A stretch of DNA of 12,370 bases. Source: Limnobacter sp. Its GTDB lineage: Bacteria > Pseudomonadota > Gammaproteobacteria > Burkholderiales > Burkholderiaceae_B. Of this stretch, positions 1-7,536 are shown piece after piece (position 1 is the stretch's first letter; each line of letters begins with the position of its first letter). The translations under genes and the position numbers were made by a program. The DNA lies in the NCBI GenBank assembly GCA_012032215.1, contig JAAURO010000018.1, forward strand, positions 1 to 12,370. The letters are read 5' to 3'. Below the pieces are notes generated by a model that did no database searches, was not told the DNA's origin, and saw nothing but the letters and a program-made list of their open reading frames with translations.

Positions 1-1
1 C

Positions 2-580
2 AAGTACCAACGCGATTACGGCATGGGCCCTCCGCTGGAATTGAACCCGGGCGAATATCTGGTGCTTATCCAGCATCCTGTCACCACCGAATACGAAGAG
101 AACCTGTTGAACATCCGCGAAACCATAGCAGCGCTTGAAGCACTGCGCATGCGCACAGTATGGATTTTGCCCAATATGGATGCGGGCTCTGACGGCATTA
201 ACAAGGCCATTCGCCAGTTTCGTGAAAACAGCCAACCCGATTACATTCACTTTTTCAAAAGCCTGCCCATTGAGTGCTACGCCCCGTTGTTAAAAAATGC
301 GGCCTGCCTGCTGGGTAATTCTTCCAGCGGCATACGCGAATCGGCTTTTTTAGGAACACCCAGTGTGAACATTGGCTCGCGACAGCATGGGCGCGAACGT
401 GGACACAACGTGGTAGATGTACATTACGACCACCAGGCCATTGTTCAGGCAGTAAAAAGCCAAGTGGCGAATGGCCCGTATACCCCAGACCATGTGTACG
501 GCGATGGTTTCGCGGCCGAAAAAATAGTGAAAACCCTGAGCAATTTTGCATTCAAAATTCAAAAAACAATCACCTACTGA
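2..580 (+). CDS. neuC: UDP-N-acetylglucosamine 2-epimerase (hydrolysing), NeuC/LegG family, C-terminal part
   Basis: The frame is open from base 2 and ends at TGA 578-580, giving 192 residues; the N-terminal half lies outside the window. The visible part carries the family's typical blocks: a QHPVTTE segment, a WILPNMDAGSDG segment, and near residue 105 GNSSSGIRES followed by GTPSVNIGSRQHGRERG. In the family these residues form the C-terminal nucleotide-sugar site of a GT-B-like fold. Family members hydrolyse UDP-GlcNAc (NeuC) or UDP-diNAc-bacillosamine (LegG) to UDP and the free 2-epimer, which a nonulosonate synthase then condenses with PEP in the cytoplasm. The NeuA-type gene at 4089 fits this pathway. 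Sequence alone does not tell NeuC from LegG. The internal ATG at 23 is not a start, because the homology continues upstream of it. Confidence 0.9.
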   Translation, partial: KYQRDYGMGPPLELNPGEYLVLIQHPVTTEYEENLLNIRETIAALEALRMRTVWILPNMDAGSDGINKAIRQFRENSQPDYIHFFKSLPIECYAPLLKNAACLLGNSSSGIRESAFLGTPSVNIGSRQHGRERGHNVVDVHYDHQAIVQAVKSQVANGPYTPDHVYGDGFAAEKIVKTLSNFAFKIQKTITY

Positions 581-590
581 TCACCTTGTT

Positions 591-597
591 GAAGGAG
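591..597 (+). promoter_or_regulatory. Ribosome binding site for the methyltransferase-like gene
   Basis: GAAGGAG lies seven bases before ATG 605 in the 24-base gap after the epimerase stop. It is one of the few strong Shine-Dalgarno sequences in the window and fixes the start at 605. A start at 790, inside the gene, would have no such signal. Confidence 0.75.
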
Positions 598-604
598 TAA
601 CACC

Positions 605-1320
605 ATGCAGATTGAAAGCCCCTTGCTTGTTTTGGCCTCTAAATCGGTTGGCTTGTGCAGGCGATGGCAGTTCAGGGAAGCGCAGCAATTTACCTCGCAC
701 AACACGCCCGAATTGCTGAAGGCTTACTCTGCTTTTGCCAAGGCACAACAATCCGGATCACCCAGGCAACCATTCAAAGGCCGTGATCTGTGGAAATCCT
801 GCAAACCATTAAGCCCAAAGCCATCGTAGAACTTGGCTCTGGAACCACTTCAGCGGTGTTCGCGCTGTGGTCGCAAAAAAACAATGCTGCCTATACGGCT
901 TTTGAACACCACGAAGGCTGGGCAAAAGTAACTTCTGATTGCCTGCAAGAAGCGGGTTTGGCACCCGCACACGGCCCCGGCATCGTGTGTGTTGCAACAC
1001 AATCAAGCGCCGATGAATCGTGTGTGGGCTTTAAAGAGCCACTGCCAGAAAACGCAGACTTTTTGTACATAGATGGCCCACCCTGCATGCTGAAAAATGG
1101 CCGTAAAGTACCCAACGATGATGCCATTCGCCTTTTAAACAGAGGCGTACTGCCTAAGGCAATAGTAATAGATGGCAGAACCGAAACCGTAGATCTGCTT
1201 TTAAAGCACCCTGCGATTGCCCGTTATGCCTTCAAGCCAGGCCTTGCGTATTGCTTACGTAAAGGCTTGTTTATTCAGGCTTTGGCTGGCCGCGAACATT
1301 CTCTTTTTCTGCTCAAATGA
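605..1320 (+). CDS. Class I SAM-dependent methyltransferase-like protein (frameshifted)
   Basis: The reading frame opens at ATG 605 behind a strong ribosome binding site, shifts near 792-794 and continues to TGA 1318-1320. Adding one G to the GG at 792-793 joins the halves as GRDLWEILQTIKPKAIVELG, giving 238 residues. Visible class I methyltransferase features are motif I (IVELGSGTTS, residues 74-83), an acidic residue after strand 2 (FEHHEGW, about 100-106), and DFLYIDGPP (about 152-160). The region up to residue 70 is not recognisable. The substrate is unknown; O- or N-methylation of a sugar or its acyl substituent would fit the locus. The stop overlaps the next start as ATGA. The frameshift is probably a sequencing error, since both halves are well conserved in character. 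Confidence 0.7.
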
Positions 1321-2288
1321 ACAAACCTGTTGCACTGTATTACCGAATGCTGAAGTACCAGCCCGAAAATCTGGCAACGCTTGCGCGCGAATTTCAGCTT
1401 ATTGAACTAGATACCCCCGAACAAGACACACCAGACACCCTAGCACGCGTGGAAGTGCTGTTTGCACCGCTTGGCCATAGGGTAACTGCCGCCAAAATAC
1501 AAGCCTGTCCGCGTTTAAGGGCGATTGTTTCCAACACCACTGGTCACCCACACATTGATGTGGAATACGCACGCAGTCAAGGCATATTTGTAGCCTGCCT
1601 GAAATTTGCACCCGAATTTCTCAAGCGCATTACCCCCACCGCAGAGCACACGTGGGGCTTGCTGCTGGCGTTAATCCGGCATATCATTCCGGCACACCGC
1701 GCAGCATTGGCCGGGCAGTGGAATCGCAGGCCTTTCGGCGGTTCAGCCATGTTGTCTTCCTTAAGCCTGGGGATTGTCGGACATGGGCGCTTAGGCAGCA
1801 TGGTGGCCCGTTACGGGCGTGCATTTGGCATGCAAGTGCGCTACTTCGACCCCTATGTGGAAGTATCCAGCGAAGGGGCCGAGCGCGTTTCCACTTTGGT
1901 CGAACTGGCTGAAAAAAGCGATGTAATCACCATTCTGGTACCCCACGAAAAGGAAACCGAAGGCCTGTTTGACGCAGACATTTTTGGCCACATGCGCAAA
2001 GGCTCTTACCTGATTAACACCGCACGAGGTGAATTGCTGGACTGGAATGCCTTGCTGGGAAGTCTGCAAAATGGCCGCCTGGCTGGCGCTGCACTGGACG
2101 TATTCGATGGCGAGTTTTCACCCCACTTTTCTGAACACTTTGCCGAGCATCCGCTTTTGAAATACGCCCGCGAAAACGACAATTTAATCATTACGCCACA
2201 CATTGGCGGCTCCACGGTAGATGCCTGGCGACTTACAGAAGCACACGCTATACACATGGCGCTTGAACATTTGAGGTTGCAACACTAA
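1317..2288 (+). CDS. D-isomer-specific 2-hydroxyacid dehydrogenase (phosphoglycerate dehydrogenase-like)
   Basis: This is an intact 323-residue protein. The Rossmann domain has LGIVGHGRLG (GxGxxG, 155-160), with the adenosine-ribose Asp178 in FDPY favouring NAD. The catalytic set of the family is present: Arg237 in NTARGE, Glu266 in DVFDGEF, and His295 in ITPHIGGST. Length matches the catalytic core of SerA/formate-dehydrogenase-like enzymes without the C-terminal ACT domain of housekeeping SerA. The reaction should be NAD-dependent interconversion of a 2-oxoacid and a D-2-hydroxyacid, but the substrate cannot be read from sequence. Its place inside a glycan operon suggests that it makes a precursor or an acyl decoration rather than serine. 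It starts with an ATGA overlap on the methyltransferase gene and ends with a TAATG overlap on the ABC exporter gene. Confidence 0.88.
   Translation: MNKPVALYYRMLKYQPENLATLAREFQLIELDTPEQDTPDTLARVEVLFAPLGHRVTAAKIQACPRLRAIVSNTTGHPHIDVEYARSQGIFVACLKFAPEFLKRITPTAEHTWGLLLALIRHIIPAHRAALAGQWNRRPFGGSAMLSSLSLGIVGHGRLGSMVARYGRAFGMQVRYFDPYVEVSSEGAERVSTLVELAEKSDVITILVPHEKETEGLFDADIFGHMRKGSYLINTARGELLDWNALLGSLQNGRLAGAALDVFDGEFSPHFSEHFAEHPLLKYARENDNLIITPHIGGSTVDAWRLTEAHAIHMALEHLRLQH
2272..2277 (+). promoter_or_regulatory. Ribosome binding site for the ABC exporter
   Basis: TGAGGT lies inside the end of the dehydrogenase gene, ten bases before ATG 2288. Together with the TAATG stop/start overlap it supports coupled initiation at 2288. 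Confidence 0.45.
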
Positions 2289-4080
2289 TGGCCTTGCCTG
2301 AAACACCGCTGCGCAGCACCGAATGGGCACTTGTACGGGCGGTTATTGGCCCGTTTAGGCGCCGCACCTTGTGGGTGTTTGCACTGGTGGTATTAGACAC
2401 GGTATTGGCCGGACTGGGCATTGGCATGGTGTTTCCGGTGTTTCAGGCACTCATTGATCCAGGCCACGACAGCGCCTTGTTCAACCAGCTCATACCCAGC
2501 CTGCAAACCTTAACGCCCGACAACCGCTTAATGGCTGTAGCCATCACCACGGTGGTGGTATTTGGTCTGAAAGCGTTTATTGCGATGCTGAGCACGGTGT
2601 CTACCCATTCTTTTTTACAAAACCTGCGTTTTTACTGGGTAGAAAGAATTGGCGAGTACTATTTGTACGGAGCACACCGCCGGGTTTCGGGCAAAAAACC
2701 GGGGAACTTCTAAACAACTGGTTTAACGAAACCTTGGCGGCAAGCCGTTTTTTTCAATCCAGCATTGCGTATTACTCGTCTGTTTTGCTGGTAGTGGCCC
2801 TTATCGTGATGGGCTTGGTGGTGGACTGGCGCGTGATGCTTGGCATGGTGGCAAGCGGCGCTGTGGTGGTTTTCCTGGTACGCCACTTGCTGTTTGGCAG
2901 GTCAACACGGTTGTCGCAAACCAAGGTGGCTCTTAATCAGGCCGTGTCTGCCAGCATGATAGAAAATCTTACCCATGTGCGCGATCTCAAACTACTGCAA
3001 GCCGAAGCGCCACGCCTGAGCGCGCTCAACAATACCTGCAGGTCGCTGGCAAAAATTTTTTTGAAGGGCTCTGTTTTGGGAGAAATCCCACGTGTAGCCG
3101 GCGAGTTTCTGGCGGTGTTTGCACTCATGGCGTTTGTGGTGATCAGTGTGAAGGTTCTTAACAAAGCCCCGGCAGACATGCTGCCGCTAATGGCTTTTCT
3201 TTTTTATTGCCTTTTACCGCTTGGTAAGCGCTGGCAGCATGGCTGCTTCTGCACGGGTGAAGGCGTTGAATGAAGTGCATTCAGTGGCAGTAATTGGCGA
3301 TTTGCTGACCCACGCTGGGGCGCGCGAAGACCTGGGCGAAGGCCAAGCACTAAGCACCTTGCAAGGCGACCTCACACTGCACAATCTGCACTATGCTTAC
3401 GACAACGATGGCCCGGCACTTGCAGGTGTAAATGCCACTTTCCCCTTTGGCAAAACCACCTTGCTGGCAGGGCCTTCTGGCTCGGGAAAATCTACCCTGC
3501 TGGATATTCTGCTGCGTCTGGAAGAACCACAAAGCGGCTCCATTCAGGCAATGGGAGTTGCCGCAAGTGACTACCGCCTTGCTGACTGGCGTAAGCAGTT
3601 TGGGTATGTAAGCCAGGAAGCGGCGCTGTTTAATGGCGACATTCGCATGAATCTTCGCCTGGCACACCCCACGGCTTCAGATGCAGAGGTGGAGCAAGCG
3701 TGCCGCCTGGCAGGGGCAGATAGTTTTATCCGTGAACTGCCCAACGGTTACGACACCTTGGTAGGCGACCGTGGCTATTCACTTTCGGGTGGACAACGCA
3801 AGCGCATTGCCATCGCAAGGGCGCTTATCCGCAAACCCGCTGTGTTAATTCTGGACGAAGCCACCACTTCATTTGAACAATCACTGGAGCAATCCATGCT
3901 TGGCATCTTGCGCAGCACCATGCCGCACATGACCATTGTTCAGGTAACCCACCGACTGCCTGCCAACAGGAAGTAGACTGGGTGGTATCCATGCAAAGCG
4001 GCAAAGTGCTTGCACAAGGCCCATGGCAAGAGGTGCAAGCCCGTTTGGCCCCCATGTCTGAAATTTCAGTTCCTGATTGA
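2288..4080 (+). CDS. MsbA-type ABC exporter, fused permease and ATPase (three frameshifts)
   Basis: Three frame changes interrupt one gene whose repaired length is 597 residues, normal for a half-transporter that dimerises. The N-terminal part (2288 to about 3230) has about six hydrophobic segments, in pairs near bases 2365-2450, 2530-2640, 2775-2890 and 3110-3220. The ATPase part has Walker A GPSGSGKST (3470-3496), a Q-loop in FGYVSQE, signature LSGGQ (3782-3796), Walker B LILDEAT and H-loop His (3950-3952). The D-loop is unusual, TSFE in place of SALD. Repairs: add a base at about 2689-2698 (joins to GQKTGELLNNW), remove one at 3220-3222 (restores PLVSAGSMAAS), add a C after 3962-3964 (restores AQQEVDWVVSMQSGK to TGA 4078-4080). 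The likely role is flipping a lipid-linked sugar across the inner membrane, as known for MsbA and PglK. Confidence 0.85.
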
Positions 4081-4088
4081 GCGTACGT

Positions 4089-4825
4089 ATGCCAGCTTCT
4101 TATTCTGTTTCTGAACACACCGCCATTGGCCTGATACCGGCGCGCGGCGGTTCAAAAAGCATTCCTCTCAAAAACCTGGCCCCCGTTGCAGGCAAACCGC
4201 TGATCCGTTTTGTGATGGATGCCGCGCAAAAAGCGACCACACTAGCGCATATCTATTGTTCAACCGATCACCCGAAAATCGCAGAGGTTTGCATGGCAGG
4301 CGGGGTTGAAGTAATTGAGCGCCCCAAAGAGCTGGGGCAAGACGACACCCCGGTTACCGCCGTTCTGCTACAGGTGCTGCACACACTGGTGCAACAAACG
4401 GGCAGCATGCCGGGTATGGTGGTGCTGCTGCAACCCACCTCGCCTTTTTGCTGTCATCCCACATTGATTCCTGTGTGCAAGCTCTGCGTGCACACCCGCA
4501 TGCCGATTCAGCACAAACCATTACCCCCGTGTTTCACAATGCCCACGCGTTTAATCAACGAGTGGTGGAAGATGGCAAGGTGCAATTCCGGTTTCTGGAA
4601 GAAAGACGGGCAGCCTACAACAAACAGCGCAAACCCAAACATTACACTTTTGGCAACCTGGTGGTTACGCGCACACGTGCGCTGCTGGAGGGGCAGGACT
4701 GTTTTGGCAATGTTTCCATTCCCGTGGAAATTCCGCGCGCTTACGCGCTGGATGTAGACACCCCCGAAGACCTGGATTACGCAGAGTTTGTAATAACAGG
4801 CAACCGCATCGATCTGGACGCGTGA
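4089..4825 (+). CDS. neuA: CMP-N-acylneuraminate/nonulosonate cytidylyltransferase, NeuA family (frameshifted)
   Basis: This enzyme transfers CMP from CTP to the anomeric hydroxyl of a nonulosonic acid in the cytoplasm, giving the donor for glycosyltransferases. Seen directly: the CTP-binding signature LIPARGGSK at residues 15-23 with KN shortly after, STDHPKIAEV, VVLLQPTSPF, and the C-terminal YALDVDTPEDLDYAEF with the metal-binding acidic pair. The frame breaks in the T5 run at 4445-4449; adding one T gives QPTSPFLLSSHIDSC and a 245-residue protein, the usual length. I chose ATG 4089; an in-frame TTG at 4077, which would overlap the previous stop, is an alternative. The stop overlaps the next start as GTGA. 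The sugar could be sialic, legionaminic or pseudaminic acid; pairing with the NeuC/LegG gene favours the first two. Confidence 0.88.
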
Positions 4826-6023
4826 AGCACCGCATTCTCGCACTTTCCCAAGACCGTGGCAGCATGCAGGCGATTGCACCTGTGGTGACCAGGTTATGCG
4901 CACTGGATTCCATGCAGGTTGCCACCTGCTCCACCCCGCAATCGTCGCCCATCACTACCGCATTGGGACTGCCCGCCACACCGTTCAACCAAACGGCTTT
5001 TGCAACCAGGCCCAGCGATTACATACGGGAGCTGTTTGATCAACACCAGCCAGACTTGGTGCTAATGGGCTCTAGCCCGGCCCATGGTAAAACGCCACAA
5101 ACACCCGAGCAATTTGCCATTTTGGAAGCACACCGGCGGGGATTAAAATCACTTTCCGTGCTGGACTACTGGGGCATGTACACCGAGCGCTTTTCTCTCA
5201 ATGGACAAACCGTGGCGCACAATTTGTTGCCCAATCGTTTGTGCGTGCTTGACAGCCGTTGCCAGCAAGACCTGAAAGCATGGGGGGTGCCTGCACACCA
5301 AATGGCTATCACCCACAACCCGTGGCTGGATAAACTGGCCAGTCAGGCTTTGGGCCTCGCGGTCATTCAAACGCCAGCAAAGCACCCAGGCATTGCAGTG
5401 GTACTTGCATCACAGCCTTTGGCCCACATGCAATCCGTGCGAAAGTGGCCTTACACCCAGTACACCGTGTTTGAAAACCTGTTACAGGCCATGCAAGGCT
5501 GGACAGAGCAAACCACCGAAACGTGGGATCACGAAACAAACGAACAGCAGCCCAAAGCACCCATTAAAACCAAGCTGCAAATTGTACCCCACCCTTCTGA
5601 AAACCCTGCAGACTGGCAAAGGTTGCTGGCACGCACCAAGCACGGTAATGTACACATTGAACTGCTGCACCACCAAACACCTGATTTGTTGCGCGGCGCA
5701 GACTATCTGGTTACCAGCCACTCCACACTGGCATACGAAGCACTCTATTTTGGAACACCCTGTATTTCTTTACGACCAAGCGCCACCGACACCATGAACC
5801 TGTGGATAGAACAAGCAGGGCTGTCGCAACTTTTTCACGACGCGGAATCCTTACTGCATTACCTGGTCGAGCACAACCCAGCAACAGAGCGCCAGCGCAT
5901 ACTGGCCCTTAAAGAAAAATGGCAGGCACAAAAGCTGTTTTTTCAGATGGGCAAGCCACACAACGTGTGGTAAACGAAGTACTTGGTCTTTTAAACGCCT
6001 CTACACATCAAGTTGCACCATGA
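4822..6023 (+). CDS. Uncharacterised glycan-locus protein, probable GT-B-like glycosyltransferase (frameshifted near the end)
   Basis: Starts with GTG inside the GTGA overlap with the cytidylyltransferase. The uninterrupted frame stops at TAA 5971-5973 (383 residues). Adding one G to the GGG at 5949-5951 continues it as QMGQATQRVVNEVLGLLN and ends at TGA 6021-6023, overlapping the next ATG as ATGA. That junction matches the rest of the operon, so I take 6023 (400 residues) as the true end. I recognise no specific family. Visible features: an N-terminal LALSQDRGSM segment, PDLVLMGSSP near residues 75-85, LDYWGMYTERF near 112, and SHSTLAYEALYFGTP at 299-313. The last is typical of the C-terminal sugar-nucleotide lobe of GT-B enzymes and NeuC-like epimerases. 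A glycosyltransferase using a CMP-nonulosonate made nearby is an inference. Confidence 0.6.
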
Positions 6024-6808
6024 ACCGTATCGCACTACTTACCTCCAACAGTGCACGCCACCGCTGGGTGGCAGCCCTTCTTGCCGAGGTGGCCGAACTG
6101 GTGTGCGTAATAAGTGAAGAAAAGCCGGCCCAAAACACCGCCGCCACACACCACGATGCCCAGGAAATGCGCAACCACTTCGAGGCCCGCCAGGCCGCTG
6201 AAGCCTATTGGTTTAAAGACGCACCCGCGCAGTTTTCGCACATTGCCACACAAGCGCACCGCTACTCCTGGCAGGGTTCCAACACAGCAGAGGCTTTCGC
6301 ACTTTTACAGGCAACCAATCCAGACCGGGTGTTTCTGTTTGGCTCGTCTATTATTCGCGATCCGTTATTGGCGTTTTTCCAAGGACGTATCGTAAACATG
6401 CACTTGGGTTTGTCGCCTTACTACCGCGGCAGTGCCACCAATTATTGGCCGCTGGTAGACGGGCTACCCGAGTGCGTGGGTGTTACCGTGCACCACGCAA
6501 CGCCAGTGGTGGACGGTGGTGGCATTCTTGCGCAGGGCCGGCCGTACACAGAAGCCACCGACAACGCCCACGACATGGGCTGCAAAGCGATTCTAGCAGG
6601 AGCGGCCTTGCTGCAACACTTTGCCAAATGGCAAGGCCCATTGCCCGAGGGCATTGGCCAAACCGGAAAAGGCAAATTGTGCAAACGGTCCGACTTCAGC
6701 ATTGAATCGCTGATTGCGCTCGAAACCCAATTAAAGCACGGTTTGCTGAAAGAATATCTGGCAGCCAAACCGGTGCGAGATGCCCGCTACCCCATTGTGC
6801 AGGTGTAG
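6020..6808 (+). CDS. Formyltransferase-fold enzyme, probably sugar N-formyltransferase
   Basis: Intact, 262 residues, starting at ATG 6020. It contains the formyltransferase active-site block NMHLGLSPYYRG with Asn126 and His128, and GVTVHHATPVVDGGGILAQ with Asp165, the Asn-His-Asp set used by Fmt, PurN and sugar N-formyltransferases with 10-formyltetrahydrofolate. The length is shorter than Met-tRNA formyltransferase (about 310) and the C-terminal tRNA-binding domain is not evident. Its site within a glycan operon supports N-formylation of an amino sugar or nonulosonic acid. The N-terminal half (residues 1-100) is less conserved in appearance and may hold substrate-specific parts. It has no clear Shine-Dalgarno; initiation is probably coupled to the preceding gene through the restored ATGA overlap. 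Confidence 0.82.
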   Translation: MNRIALLTSNSARHRWVAALLAEVAELVCVISEEKPAQNTAATHHDAQEMRNHFEARQAAEAYWFKDAPAQFSHIATQAHRYSWQGSNTAEAFALLQATNPDRVFLFGSSIIRDPLLAFFQGRIVNMHLGLSPYYRGSATNYWPLVDGLPECVGVTVHHATPVVDGGGILAQGRPYTEATDNAHDMGCKAILAGAALLQHFAKWQGPLPEGIGQTGKGKLCKRSDFSIESLIALETQLKHGLLKEYLAAKPVRDARYPIVQV

Positions 6809-6836
6809 GCAGATCTTTTCACGCAAACTATTTTTT

Positions 6837-6840
6837 GGAG
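6837..6840 (+). promoter_or_regulatory. Ribosome binding site for the second cytidylyltransferase-like gene
   Basis: GGAG lies six bases before ATG 6847, in the 38-base gap after the formyltransferase. It decides the start in favour of 6847 and against the longer open frame that begins at 6780, which is only the same gene read in the post-frameshift phase. Confidence 0.65.
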
Positions 6841-6846
6841 CAACCC

Positions 6847-7529
6847 ATGAAAACCATTTCTGTTCTGGTGAACGCCCGCACCAAATCCACCCGCATGCCA
6901 CGCAAACTGATATTGCCCTTTGCCGGCACCACTCTAGTAGACATTACACTGGAAAAACTGGACCGCATGAATTTTTTGCGCACCGCTACTTTGCCATAGC
7001 GGAACCAGAGCTGCGTCAAAAAGCAGAACATTACAAAAACATTGAAATACTGGATCGCAACCCAGATGCTGTTCAGCCAGGTTACAACGACCACCGCAAA
7101 GTCTTTGCACACTACGCAGAGGTAGATTCCGATTACATCATGTGGTTAAACCCCTGCCACCCATTGCTCAGCCTGGACACACTTCGCCGCGCCGTAGATC
7201 ATGTTCAGGCCACCGGGCACAACAGCTACACTTCAGTGATCGCTACTACAGACTGGATTTTTGACGAACAAGGCAATGCCGTTACCAATACCGCCGCATC
7301 CATGTTGTCTACGGCGCACTCACCGAAGTTTTTCAAAGTGGCACACGGCTTCCATGTTATTAACAAAGAATTTTTTCTGAAAGACTTTCAATACTGGACA
7401 CTCACCCACAACGACCCCGCTTTGATCGAAATTCCCGAAGAAGAAAACTACGATGTAAATACCCCCATAGAATTCGAAATCGCAGAAGCAGCCTACAAAC
7501 GTGCAAAAACAAGCGCCCAAGCTGCCTAA
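6847..7529 (+). CDS. Divergent cytidylyltransferase-like nucleotidyltransferase (frameshifted)
   Basis: Translation from ATG 6847 gives an N-terminal nucleotidyltransferase motif, NARTKSTRMPRK (residues 9-20), resembling the ARxxSTRxPxK signature of SpsF and KdsB more than the PARGGSK of NeuA. The frame breaks in the T6 run at 6972-6977. Adding one T joins MNFFAHRYFAIAEPELRQ, and the protein runs to TAA 7527-7529, 227 residues, normal for this superfamily. Later blocks are MWLNPCHPLL (in the place of LQPTSPL) and YDVNTPIEFEIAEAAY, matching the acidic metal-binding DxNTPxEFE tail of NeuA relatives. It probably activates a sugar acid with CTP, a second one besides the product of the neuA-like gene. 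Its substrate cannot be assigned. It could also have lost activity and act as a helper, since the central motif is divergent. Confidence 0.72.
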
Positions 7530-7536
7530 GCACACC

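Noticed and set aside
1217..1405. Small plus-strand open frame across the methyltransferase/dehydrogenase junction
   Set aside because: It lies in another phase over two confident coding regions and has no motif or ribosome binding site.
2689..2699. Programmed -1 frameshift at the A6 run in the ABC exporter
   Set aside because: The A AAA AAC heptamer is out of phase with the zero frame (which reads GGC AAA AAA CCG), and the gene has two other breaks that no slip could explain together.
4445..4449. Phase variation by homopolymer slippage
   Set aside because: The runs are only 2-6 bases and are scattered within eight genes; phase-variable tracts are normally longer and limited to one or a few genes.
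6780..6846. Upstream extension of the second cytidylyltransferase from 6780
   Set aside because: That open frame is the post-frameshift phase read backwards into the formyltransferase gene; the real start is ATG 6847 with GGAG in front and the family's N-terminal motif.
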